Assembly (NCBI GenBank): GCA_963709295.1
Contig: CAVPVW010000008.1
Coordinates: 434,001 to 498,000 of the forward strand
From: JBGPQJ01 sp963709295
GTDB taxonomy: Bacteria; Chloroflexota; Anaerolineae; Anaerolineales; Villigracilaceae
Direction: 5' to 3'
DNA: 64,000 nt
Shown here: positions 1 through 10,200 of the stretch, one piece after another
How the letters are laid out: every line of letters begins with the position of its first letter
How positions within the stretch are numbered: the first letter of the stretch is position 1
The notes under the pieces: model-generated
What the model saw: only the letters and a program-made list of their open reading frames with translations
Told to the model about the DNA's origin: nothing
Databases searched by the model: none
Program-made: the position numbers and the translations under genes

Positions 1-876
1 GGACCTGAGTCGGAAGGCCGGGTTCAACAATTCGATGCCGATCGTGACCATCACAGCAACAACTGTGGCAATAATAGCCTTCCGCCGTTCTGATTTTGGA
101 AACACCCAGGTGATCAGGACAGACGCCAGGATCACAATGTATGCCAGGGCAAGCGCAAAAACATTACCCAGGACAAGAACTGCCAGGATGGGCGGAACAA
201 CAGCGAGGCCATATATTATCCAGAGGCCTCCCACCAGCCTGCCCCGGCGAATTAGGAAAAAACCCACAATACCCGCTGCCACCATCAGGATCGTAACCGG
301 CGTGAGCAGATAATCCGACGCATCAAAATGACCCTTCTGGAGAATAAAGACGTTATAGACCGAGAAGATAAAGAAGACCACCCCAAGGAAGGTAAAGATT
401 CCAGCCGTCCATAAGGCCAGTTGGACCTGTCTGGCGGTGGGAGCATCAGGTGTATCTGTGGTTGTACTTTTTTCCTTTGGAGAAAGCGCCATTTGGAATT
501 TAGCGACGGTCTTTCGAGCGGCCGATATCACAGAGACCTGTTGAGAAACCCCTTGAGCTGCTGTCATGGCAACCGGTCCGGCAACCTGTGCACTTGCGGT
601 TTCAACCAATTTTTCAGCAGGCAAACCTTCCGGTGCGAGGGGCTGTGCCTCAGGTTGATTTACCTGCTGGTCAGCAGTTTTCGCCTCCGGTTCAACAACG
701 TGGGATTTAAGCACTTCCGCTTCAGGAGCGGCAGGTTTTACATCCGGCTGGGGAATCTGCGTTTTCAGCGTTTTCGTCAGCTGGTCTTCGACCTCCTGGT
801 TGGGGTCGGGGTCGACCTGTTTGGCATCCGAGAGCAGGGATTCAAGCCGTTTGTATTTGGGGTTGTTTTGTGACAT
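1..876 (-). CDS. Membrane protein with long disordered N-terminus (3' end outside window)
   Basis: The frame is open from an ATG at 876 to the left edge, so the C-terminus lies outside the window. About 150 N-terminal residues are rich in Pro, Glu, Gln and Lys and look disordered. At least four hydrophobic segments follow, from about residue 152. The start overlaps the end of the upstream ParA-like gene by 35 bases, suggesting translational coupling. Neighbouring membrane proteins carry GAF domains after a similar membrane part, so this may be another signalling receptor, but no such domain is visible here. Function unknown. Confidence 0.7.
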   Translation of the reverse strand, partial: MSQNNPKYKRLESLLSDAKQVDPDPNQEVEDQLTKTLKTQIPQPDVKPAAPEAEVLKSHVVEPEAKTADQQVNQPEAQPLAPEGLPAEKLVETASAQVAGPVAMTAAQGVSQQVSVISAARKTVAKFQMALSPKEKSTTTDTPDAPTARQVQLALWTAGIFTFLGVVFFIFSVYNVFILQKGHFDASDYLLTPVTILMVAAGIVGFFLIRRGRLVGGLWIIYGLAVVPPILAVLVLGNVFALALAYIVILASVLITWVFPKSERRKAIIATVVAVMVTIGIELLNPAFRLRS

Positions 877-1629
877 AAACGTTTAGCTCCTCAGCGAGCT
901 GCTGATACTGCTGCGCGCCCCGGCTGGTCGGTGCATGGACCAGGACGGGTATCCCGGCCAGCTGGGCTTCGCGCAATTTGGTGTCAAAGCCGATAATGGT
1001 ATTCAAAAGTCCGACATCGAAATACGAGCGCATCTGTTCCAGCATGCGCGTGTGGAAGCTGCCGCGCCTGTCGAACATGGTCACCAGCAGGCGGTAAGCC
1101 AGCTCGGGGTTGGTTCGCTTTCGAATCAACCGGATCAGTTCGAACATGTCCGTCAGGGCCTGGATGGAAAAGAACTCACACTGCGTGGGGATGATCAGAA
1201 GGTCTGCGGCGGTTAGGGCGTTGAACGTGAGCGGCCCCACCGAAGGGGGGCAATCCAGCATCACCACCTGATAATCCTGAACGCTTGGCGTCTGCAAAAC
1301 TTTGCGCAGCTTGTATTCATATTCAGGCATTTGGTACAACTCGCGGCTGATCGTCAGCATCGCATCGTTGGACGGGATGATGTCCAGTCCCGGCAGGTTT
1401 GTTTCTGCCCTGGTGGTCGCAAGGTCCACTTCGCCTGTCAACACCTCGGCGATGGAATAACTGGCTTCGTTGGAGTCCAGCCCAACACCGGAGGTCAGGT
1501 TGGCCTGCGGGTCAAGATCGACCAACAAGGTCTTGATCCCCAGCCTGGCGAAACTTCTCCCAGGCTGATGGCGGTGGTGGTCTTGGCCACTCCGCCTTTT
1601 TGATGGCAGATCGCAATGACGTAAGGCAT
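842..1629 (-). CDS. ParA/Soj-like partitioning ATPase, frameshifted
   Basis: ParA/MinD-family P-loop ATPases form nucleotide-dependent patterns that position plasmids, chromosomes or protein clusters. The start at 1629 gives MPYVIAICHQKGGVAKTT, the deviant Walker A motif with its signature lysine. The next motif (LLVDLDPQANLT) and Walker B (VVMLDCPP) lie in the frame ending at 842. The two parts are separated by one missing base near 1550-1558, in the run gcgaaacttctccc. Restored length is about 262 aa, normal for chromosomal Soj-like proteins. It is the fifth gene of a signalling operon and no ParB is visible nearby, so a role in positioning receptors is possible but is inference. Confidence 0.85.
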
Positions 1630-1633
1630 CAGG

Positions 1634-3046
1634 TTACCTCTTCGGGTCGGCTCCGTTGCCACTAGCGAGGGAGTGAGACTCCATCGCTGGGCGGATCGGC
1701 TGCAGGGTGGCGCTCACGCGTGAGGCACCTAGGGCTAACCCCACTTCACGGATGGCTGTTTGCAGAACATCCTCCACCGCGCCGGCGCGCTGGATCTTCT
1801 GGCCAATGGTATTGACCATTGTCTCCAGTTCGGCCTGGGATCTGGATTCTTCATAAGAACGCGCGTTGCGCACCGCGATGGCAACCTGGTTCGCAATCGA
1901 TTGAAGCAGAACCACGTCATCCTCTTTGAGGCCATCGACAATATTCTGCTGCACGTCGAGCACCCCCAGCACCTCGTTGCTGATGGATATGGGCACTGCC
2001 ACCTCGGATTTCGTATCAGGAAGCAAGGGGTTGGGCAGCCAGTTGATATCCTTTGAAGTATCCGGAACGAGCACAGGCGCATTGGTCTCGGCTGAACGTC
2101 CGACCAGGCCTCGACCTTTGGGAATTTTGTGACCTCGCGCCAGCATCGCGGCTCCGGCTTCGCCGGTTCCGCCAGCCATGATAAGATCTCCGCTGGCTTC
2201 ATCCTTTAAATAGATGTGTACATGGTAGTAATCAAAGGCGTCCTGCACCTGATCCACCACTTCTTTTACGAGTTGCTTCGGGTCGAGGATGGTCGAGAGG
2301 CGGCGGCTGACCTCGGTGGAGACGGTCAGCGCGCGGGTGCGTTCTGTCACGCGCTGTTCAAGCTCGCCCTGCAACTGGATTAACGATTCATTTGCAGATC
2401 TCACTTCCGAAAGGCGATCGCGCTCTATGCTGTTTCGAAAGACGACCGAGATCAGTGACATCGCGCCGAGGGCCATGAAGACACCCGCCAATGTCGCAAC
2501 GTCAATTCCAACGCTGGCGGGCATGATAAATAGGCCTGAAACAGTGACCACCACCAAAATAAACAGCGCCAGAGGAGTTAGAAGGATACTCCCCAAAACA
2601 AATGCCAGCGGGATAAAGGAGTATAGTATTGTAGAACTGCCTCCTCCAATTAATGCGGTGGCATAACCGGCAATCACGACACTCCCTGCCATCAGCCAGC
2701 CGCCCCAGACATAATAGCGGCTGCGGCTCAAACCATACACAATGAGCATCACGATGGCCAGGGTACCCAGCATCAACCCATTTGCACCTATGGATCCCCT
2801 CGCAACAGATGACGCTATCGCCCCCATGATAAGGAAGATAAATAGCGAAATCGCCATCCATGCCTGAAGACCTGCGCGACTTCTCTCGCCTACTTCTTGA
2901 ACAGAAGGATGAGCCGATGCGACGATCCGGTCGAGGGATCGCCAGGTTTTATGAGGTCCCAACCACCAGTTACGTATCCCGTTGCTTAACGTAGGTCTTT
3001 TTTTTATCTGACCGGTATCCATGGGCTCTTGTTGTAATGTGCTCAT
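1634..3046 (-). CDS. Membrane-bound GAF-domain signalling protein
   Basis: 470 aa. I place the start at MSTLQQEP (3046), where GAGGGG lies eight bases upstream; the in-frame extension to 3115 only reads through the end of the previous gene. Residues about 60-210 form six hydrophobic segments. A coiled linker (QRVTERTRAL) follows, then one GAF domain (about 245-400) containing GRGLVGRSAETN and KSEVAVPI, typical of small-molecule-sensing GAFs. It ends with about 60 residues resembling the start of a second GAF or dimerisation unit. There is no kinase, cyclase or receiver domain, so its output is unknown. One base separates it from the preceding sensor gene. Confidence 0.8.
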   Translation of the reverse strand: MSTLQQEPMDTGQIKKRPTLSNGIRNWWLGPHKTWRSLDRIVASAHPSVQEVGERSRAGLQAWMAISLFIFLIMGAIASSVARGSIGANGLMLGTLAIVMLIVYGLSRSRYYVWGGWLMAGSVVIAGYATALIGGGSSTILYSFIPLAFVLGSILLTPLALFILVVVTVSGLFIMPASVGIDVATLAGVFMALGAMSLISVVFRNSIERDRLSEVRSANESLIQLQGELEQRVTERTRALTVSTEVSRRLSTILDPKQLVKEVVDQVQDAFDYYHVHIYLKDEASGDLIMAGGTGEAGAAMLARGHKIPKGRGLVGRSAETNAPVLVPDTSKDINWLPNPLLPDTKSEVAVPISISNEVLGVLDVQQNIVDGLKEDDVVLLQSIANQVAIAVRNARSYEESRSQAELETMVNTIGQKIQRAGAVEDVLQTAIREVGLALGASRVSATLQPIRPAMESHSLASGNGADPKR

Positions 3047-3047
3047 A

Positions 3048-4546
3048 CTATTTCCCCTCGAGGTCATTGGCAGAAGCCAGTTTGACGCTTGCCTGTTGGC
3101 CCAAGGCACGACCAAGCTCGCGAACCGCCACCTGCAGTGCGCTATCCACGGTGGTGGCGCTCTGGATCTGCTGGCCGATGGAGGCGATCAAGGTCTCCCG
3201 TTCGGCCCTTTGCTGGGCTTCCGCGTAAGAAGTGGTATTTCAAGAGCGACAGCCACCTGGCTGGCGATGGATGCAAGCAGGTCTGCATCCTCCTGCCGCA
3301 AGCCATCGGCGATGTTATGCTGCACATCCAAAACTCCCAGCACCTGCTCGCCCATGGATATCGGCACCGCCACCTCGGATTTGGTCTCCGGCAGAAGGGG
3401 GTTGGGCAGCCAGTCCGGGTTTTTGGAAGTATCAGGGACGAGGATTACGTTGTTGGTGTCGGCTGCGCGACCCACCAGGCCTTTGCCTTTGGGCAGTTTA
3501 TGTCCGCGCGCCAGCATGGTGGCGCCGGCATCACCGGTTCCGCCGGCCATGATCAGTTCCCCACTGGATTCATCCACCAGGTAAATATGCGCATGGTAGT
3601 ATTTGAACGCGGACTGCACCTGGTCGACCACTTCCTTGACCAATGCCTTCTGGTCGAGGATGGTCGAAAGGCGGCGGCTGACCTCCGTGGAGGTCCTTAG
3701 CGCTTTTGTCCGGTCTGCCACGCGCTGCTCCAACGAACTGATCAGGTCACGCAATTGGGAGGTCATGCTGTTGAAGGTCCTGCCAAAGCACGCCGATCTC
3801 ATCGTTGCTCCGCACCGCGATCTGGCGATCAAGAGATCCTCGGGAGATCGATTCTGCCACCTCGGCGATTTCTTCCACCGGGTCAAGCACAATTCGGCGC
3901 ATGACCAGGTAAATTACCAAGGCAACCAGGGCAATCGCGGCGGCTATGCCACCTCCCAGCCCCGCCAAGACGGTGTTGTTGGATTGTTTGAATTGATCCT
4001 GGCTGTAGTCCACCATGATGTCACCCAGGACGTGTTTGCCGGCTCCATGGCAGGTCTGGCAGCGTTACTCGTTGTATAGAGGCACCGAGTTGCGGATGAT
4101 ATCACGCCCTTCTATGGTCACCGCAAGATAGGCGGGGCGTTCCTCCACAGGGTGTTGATGACAGCCCCAGCAGGAAGGGTCCTGCTCGCTGGAGGGCATA
4201 CTTTCCTCGGGCTGACTTCACCTCCGGGAAACCCGGAGGCGAACGATGTGAGCAAATAATCATCATCATAGACCGCGATGCTGTACAACTGCTGGTTCGC
4301 CACATTCTGCCCCAATTTTTCAAGCGAATCCTGGATGTCCGCTTTATTTCCGGTCATCATGGCTTCGATCAGCAGCGTTTCCGCAATGGCGTTAATGTTT
4401 TGGGTTTTCTGGATCTCGCTGTTCCACATCAGCGACCTGAAGTGCCGCGAAAGGGCGAAGAACACGAATCCCAGAACGATCACCATCGTGAGACCAATAC
4501 CCACAGCGACCTTAAAGTTAAGTCCCTGATTTCGCCACCATCTCAT
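3048..4546 (-). CDS. Heme-binding (two CxxCH) HAMP-GAF membrane sensor, multiply broken
   Basis: Pieces in several frames assemble into one receptor. There is an N-terminal membrane helix (MVIVLGFVFFA), an extracytoplasmic domain with CWGCH and CQTCH heme-binding motifs, and a second helix (near 3960). A HAMP linker (LDPVEEIAEVAESISRGSLD), a coiled segment ending EQRVADRTKAL and a GAF domain follow. The C-terminus matches that of the next gene. Breaks are an indel near 4195, an in-frame TAA at 4069-4071 between the heme motifs, an indel near 3785 in HAMP and an indel near 3237. The ATG at 4546 has AAGGA upstream. A covalently bound heme suggests redox, oxygen or NO sensing (inference). It may be a pseudogene, but the number of breaks matches the error rate of the whole window. 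Confidence 0.7.
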
Positions 4547-4608
4547 GCTTCACATCCTTGATTGAAACTGAAACGCTGTAAGTCATGGGGTACTCATCTT
4601 TCACGCAC

Positions 4609-5768
4609 TCATGGTCTCGTCATGCCCGTTATGTCCCCGCCGATATCCACGAGGCTGTCGTATAACGCCTGGAGGATATACGTACTGTTGTGTGAGAAGG
4701 CACCGCCATCATGAGTGGAGTAGTTATAGTTGTAGGCGGCCTTCAGTAGACGAGGGGTCCAACTGTTGTAGCGATTCTCAGAATTGACCTCATCCAGGTC
4801 CGCCTGTCCATTACCATTGGTGTCAAGGAAGAAATACGGGTGGAGTGACAGTTCGTAAACTATTGGCACACCGACGACGTCTTTTGCATGAGCCTGGATC
4901 GCCTGAAGTAATTTGGACTTGATTTATTCCACCTCGTAAAAGACACCTTTCGAAATATTCCCGTCTCCATCGAAGTCGGTGGTATTGACGCGGATATTCT
5001 TGGGATCAATGCCGTCGAAGGTATGACACTCAATGCACGTATCAATCATTAATTCGTGGCTGTGCTGGTCGTGACAGCGGACGCAGGCAAAGAATTCACC
5101 CCCACGGTCATAGCGCCCATGATAAGAGATACCGGCATATTCATACGCGCCATGAACCTCATATCCGAAGGGGGTCGCGGCCGAAGTGGAATGGCTGTTG
5201 ACGAATGCAAGGTTCGCATTGGGAGTATCCTCCTCGGTCAGCTCCAGCTTATTAATGGAATTATCGACGGTTTCGGTAGACCCACGTCCCTGATGGCAGG
5301 TAATGCAGCGCGCCTCCGGGCCGAGGCCGCCAATCCACTCGCCCGAAGGAAAGGTGACACTATCCAGGGTATAGGTTGCCTCGTTATGGCACACGTAACA
5401 GGTGATGGTTGTCCCAATCGGTTTGGGGCTATCCACCACGTCGACGGCAGTCCCGTCCACGCCAAGAAAATCAAGAAAACCGGGTCGGCTGTGGCAGCGG
5501 GCACAGGCCACGGGAATTTCCTGGGGATCCGCTTCGTCCCAGTGCCTGAAAGCCTCGGCATGGTCGTCGGCATGAGGAGAGGATTCCCACAATTCTTTAA
5601 ACGATAACGGCACGGGGGTGGGAACGATTGGAGTTTCCTCTACCGGAGCCGGTGAGGGCGTCGATGCCCGGCCGGCGAACTGCAGGCGGTCATGACCACT
5701 GCAATCCCGACGAGGCAGACCACTGCCCAATATAAATTTCGCCCATGGAACCGATATTGTTTTTTCAT
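4609..5768 (-). CDS. Pentaheme c-type cytochrome lipoprotein, frameshifted
   Basis: The start at 5768 follows AGGAGAT and gives a lipoprotein signal (VGIAVVMTAC, lipobox cysteine near residue 28). Five CxxCH heme sites follow: CARCH, CYVCH, CITCH, CVRCH and CIECH. The end carries an EF-hand-like DTNGNGQADLDE loop and a helical tail. Two defects are present: one base is missing near 5670, just after the signal peptide, and an in-frame TAA lies at 4924-4926, after which the same frame continues for about 105 codons. It is probably an extracytoplasmic electron carrier anchored to the membrane. Its place between a response regulator and a CxxCH receptor suggests it feeds redox state to the sensor, or is controlled by it (inference). 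Confidence 0.8.
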
Positions 5769-5781
5769 TGTCATCTCCTGT

Positions 5782-7112
5782 TCACGCCTTTTTTTTCATT
5801 TCCTTAAGTGCCTCATACAGGCCCGCCCGGTCCACCACGGCCGCGATCTGGTTTGCCACTGCCTGGATCAAGGCAGCATGCTCCGGTTTGAAGTGACCGG
5901 GCTGCTCATGAGTCAGCAGGATCAATCCGAGAGAACCTCCCAACCAGTCCGCAAGCGAGGCAGCCGCGGCAGAATGAACCTTTTCATTCCACTTCGCCAT
6001 CCAGTGTTCCTCGGCATACGTGTCCTGGATGATGAGCGGTCCGCCAGTTTTACTTAATTCAAGGATGAGTTCATTTGCTCGTCCGCTCTCGATCTTGAGC
6101 GACGAGTAGGGATAAGCCTTATAAAGCGGTTTTTCCGGGTTCAAGATATAGCCGGCATTCGCCCCCAGGCCTGTCACAAGCACATCCAGGATCGTCTCCA
6201 GCAGCTCATTCAGAGGCCGACGTATGGCGGAGAGATTCCCGATCTCCATCATCACGTTCATTTCCCGGTTGCGCCGCCGGATATCGTCCTCGGCGCTCTT
6301 GACCCTCAGCTTCGTCTGGATGCGCGCCATCAGCTCGCGGCGGTCGAACGGTTTCATCACGTAATCATCCGCGCCCATGTTCAGGCCGGTCTGCACATCC
6401 GTAGAGTTGAGGCGGTTCGCCGTCAGGATGATCACGGGGATGTGAGCAATTCGGGGATCGGAACGCATTTCGCTGAAGACCGCAAAGCCGTCCTTCTTCG
6501 GCATGTTGATATCAAGCAGGACCAGATCCGGCATTTCAGCGCGGAGGACTTCCAGAGTCTCCTCGCCGTCGCTGGCCATCAACAACTCATAGCCTTTATC
6601 GTTCAGGTAGCGCGCAAGCAGGGACACATTGTCCGGCATGTCGTCCGCGACCAGGATTTTGAACGCATTTTGGATGGACAGACCTGGCTCGTACTCTGCG
6701 ATTTCCGCATATCCTCCAGATGCCGGCTCACCACCTGGCAGATTTGTTCGGGGGGAATTGGCTTGATCAGGGTCTCATTCACCTTCAGCCGCTGCGCCAT
6801 TTCCCTCAAGCCGGGCACATCGTAGGCGGTGATCAAGATGTTGTAAGATGGACGCCCACCGGGGTGCTGGCGGAGTTTTTCGATCAACTCCAGGCCGTTC
6901 ATGTCGGGCATCATCATGTCGGTGATCAGCAGGTCCACGGGCAGGTCCTTGACCTGATTCAAGGCATCCTTGCCGCCAATGGCAGAGATGACCTCGATGC
7001 CCGGTCCCAGCTGGGAGATGGCGCGCCCGAGCGTCCTTGCCGTGCCGGGATGGTCATCGACAATCAGGATGCGCGCCTGCGTCTGCGGGTTGGATAGAGT
7101 GGTAGCGCTCAT
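5782..7112 (-). CDS. Double-receiver GAF response regulator, frameshifted
   Basis: The first receiver (residues about 12-130) has the phospho-acceptor motif LLITDMMMPDMNG. After a break near 6705 the frame continues as KILVADDMPDN, the second receiver with LVLLDINMPKKDG and the conserved lysine in MKPFDRRE. A helical linker and a GAF domain follow (last 160 residues). Restored length is about 443 aa. The ATG at 7112 has GGGAG six bases upstream. There is no DNA-binding or catalytic output, so it likely acts through protein contacts. It is the first gene of the operon that runs leftward through the cytochrome and heme sensor. Confidence 0.8.
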
Positions 7113-7192
7113 AATTGCTCCCATTATCCACCGGCATCCGCCTGCGGAACGATTGGCTTGTGGAGGCCTTGGTTGGGGAAAGTTGGCAAAAG

Positions 7193-7228
7193 AAAATCCG
7201 CCTCCCAGGATTTTGGAGGCGGATTTTT
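7193..7228 (-). terminator. Intrinsic terminator after the GGDEF/EAL gene
   Basis: A perfect 11-bp stem (AATCCGCCTCC at 7195-7205 with GGAGGCGGATT at 7215-7225) has A/T runs on both sides. It lies between the stop at 7259 and the next start at 7112, so it ends transcription of the upstream gene and marks the head of the signalling operon. Confidence 0.85.
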
Positions 7229-7258
7229 GAAAATTCGGAGTTATTCTTCCTTTGCAGG

Positions 7259-10200
7259 CTACTTATGGAAAAGGGATTGTTTGCCCTCGATCATCCTGCT
7301 GATCTCTTCCTGCGGCAACGGCCGGCTGAAGAGAAATCCCTGCACTTCATCGCAGGAATTCGTCCTTAAAAAGGCAAGTTGCTCCCGCGTCTCCACCCCT
7401 TCCGCAACCACTTTCATGCCAAGCGAATGCCCCATGGCTATGATGGATGCTGCGATGGCCTCCCTCTTCCGCCCCAACCCGATATCCTGAACAAACGAAC
7501 GGTCAATTTTCAGGGTCTTCAATGGAAAGTTTTTCAGATAGGAAAGCGAGGAGTAACCCTTGCCAAAATCATCGAGGGAAAAATGGATGCCTGATTTTTT
7601 CAGGATCCGCAGGACATTGACACTGTTCTCGAAATCCTTCATGGCCACACTCTCCGTGATCTCCAGGCGCAGGCAAAGGCCGGGAAGTCTGCTCTCCTTC
7701 AAGATCCCCTTGACCATGTTGACAAAATTCCGATCCCGGAATTGACGCCCCGAGATGTTCACGGACACCCAAAGATTGGCATGCCCTTTTCTTCTCCAGA
7801 TCTTGAGTTGCGCACAGGCTTCACGCAAAACAGATTCGCCAATGGGGATGATGAGGCCGGATTCTTCGGCAAGGGGAATGAAGTCTGCCGGAGAGACGAT
7901 TCCGCGCTTGGGGCAATTCCAGCGCACCAACGCTTCAAGACCTGAAATCCCACCGTTGTCCAGCGAAAGAATGGGCTGGTAGTACACCAGCCACTCCCTG
8001 TTTTCCACGGCGTGCTTCAGGTCCGCCTCCAGTTCCAGCAGGGCAATGGCGCGTTCATACATTTCTACATCAAAGACCTCGCAGCACCCGCCGCCCAGGG
8101 CTTTTGCGCGATACATGGCCGTATCTGCATCGCGCAGCAATTCTTCGGGTATGGAGTACTGGCCGTTGAAAACCGTGATTCCAATACTGGTGGAGCACGA
8201 GCGGTTGACCGAACCAAGCATCACGCCTTGCGCCAAACGTGCCTGAAGCCTTTCGGCCGCATGGATGGCATCGCCCACATCTTTGATCTCGTACAACAGA
8301 ATGGCGAATTCATCCCCGCCCAGGCGCGAGATCGTGTCTTCCTGGCGCAGACACGTTTGTAACTGCTGTGCAACGGCGGCCAGAAATTCATCGCCCGCCG
8401 AATGTCCCAGACTGTCATTGATCACCTTGAAGCGGTCCAGATCGAGAAACAACACCGCAAACGGACGGCCCTGGTGCCGTTTCCCATATTCCAGCCGCCG
8501 CCCGAGGCGGTCCAGAAACAGATTGCGATTTGGCAGACCTGTCAGCACATCGTGCAAGGCGTCATAAGTCAGGCGTTCCTCCGCAATTTTGCGATCGGTA
8601 ATATCCGTCTGGGAACCGGACATTCGATAAGCCCTGCCTTCCGCATCCCGAACGGCCAGGCCTCGACAGAGCATCCAGCGTTCTTTTCCGCTGGCATGCG
8701 ATATCCGGTACTCCGTTTCAAAATGCGCCCTGTTCCCGCCAAGGTGGGCGTCCAGCAACGCTTTAAACTCGGCCAGGTCATCCGGATGGATACGTGAGAG
8801 CCACTCCTGCGGATCATTCAGGATCTCATCTTCTCCAATGCCAAGCATGGATTTCCAGCGCGGGGAGTAATAGATGACGTTTGTCCTGAGATCCCAGTCC
8901 CACAAGCCGTCGTTGGCACCGCGCACGGCAAGTTCGTAGCGTTCTTCGCTTTCCCGCAGTGCCGATTCCACCCGCTTGCGCTCGCTCAGTTCTGCCTGCA
9001 GGGACTCATATAATTGGTTTTGTTTCAAAACGATGGCGAGCTGGTTGGCGACCTCGTGGGCAATGGACTCCTCCTCCGCCGTGAACGGGTTTCCAGCGGC
9101 GCGCGCAAAATTGAGTCCGCCGATCAACTGTCCCTGAGAAAAAAGCGGGAGATAAAGCCAGGACCGGAAGCCCTTCTGTGCCAGGGCTTTATCCAGTTCG
9201 TTACAGCGCGGGTCCGTCGGCACGTCATCCACCCGGCAGGCTTTATCCTGCAGAAGTTCGTCGATGATGTACTGACCATACTCTTGAAGCGTAATGACAG
9301 ATTGCCCCGCAGGATTGAAATCCTCATCGAAACTTGCCACAAGAAAGGTTGCTTCGTTTTTCTCAAAATCAAACAGGGTGATACTGACGCGCTGACTGGG
9401 GACTAATCGGCGGATGCGGGTTAATGCCTCCCTGGCGATCTCGGTGGGAGATTGCGCGGAAAGCAATGCCCGATCTACGTTGTGCAGAAGTTCAAGCCGC
9501 GAAGGCAGACTTAAGCAGTGCCGTCTCTGCCCGTTCGCGTTGCGCCAATTCCTGTTGCATGCTGGTGAAGAGTTGTGCGTTCTCGATGGCGATGGCAACC
9601 TGGACTGCAACGTCCTCCACCAGATTGAGATGCTCTCTTGTGTAGGAATTTGGCTGGTAGCGCTGGACCGAAAGCACGCCAAAAGTACGTCCCTGTTTTT
9701 TGAGCGGAACAAAGATGAGGAGGTAGTTAGCTGACTGCGGTCGCCGATGTGCGGGTAGGGAACACTCCGGTCATGTTCCACTTCGGCGTCGGTGAGCAGG
9801 TGCAGGATGGATTCCCCTTTTTCGAAGACCCGCCAGGCGTGCGTGCCGGGAATCAGCGGGGAATCGGGTTCGTCCCAATATTTCCCGCTTTCGTAAACCG
9901 CCAGGTAGGTGACGGTGCTCTCGGTCTCATTGAAAACACGGACGGAGTAAAAATCGAACTGGACGAGTTTTTCGAGCTGCTGTCGAATGACCTCAAGCAC
10001 GGATTCCAGGTCAGTAACCTCGGAAATTATACGGTCAATTTCATTAAGCACAACCAGTTGATTGGCCGTCTTTCTGATTTTTTCTTCCGCCTGCTTGCGA
10101 GCCGTGATATCCTGTACTGCGCCAACAATTCCCACCAGGTGATTGGTATTTTCATCCCAGATGGGATGGGCATACACTTGAACCCATTGAAGTTTCTTCG

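Noticed and set aside
4069..4926. TAA reassigned as a sense codon in this organism
   Set aside because: Intact genes in the window (enoyl-CoA hydratase, AAC(3)-like) end normally with TAA, so a code change is not supported.
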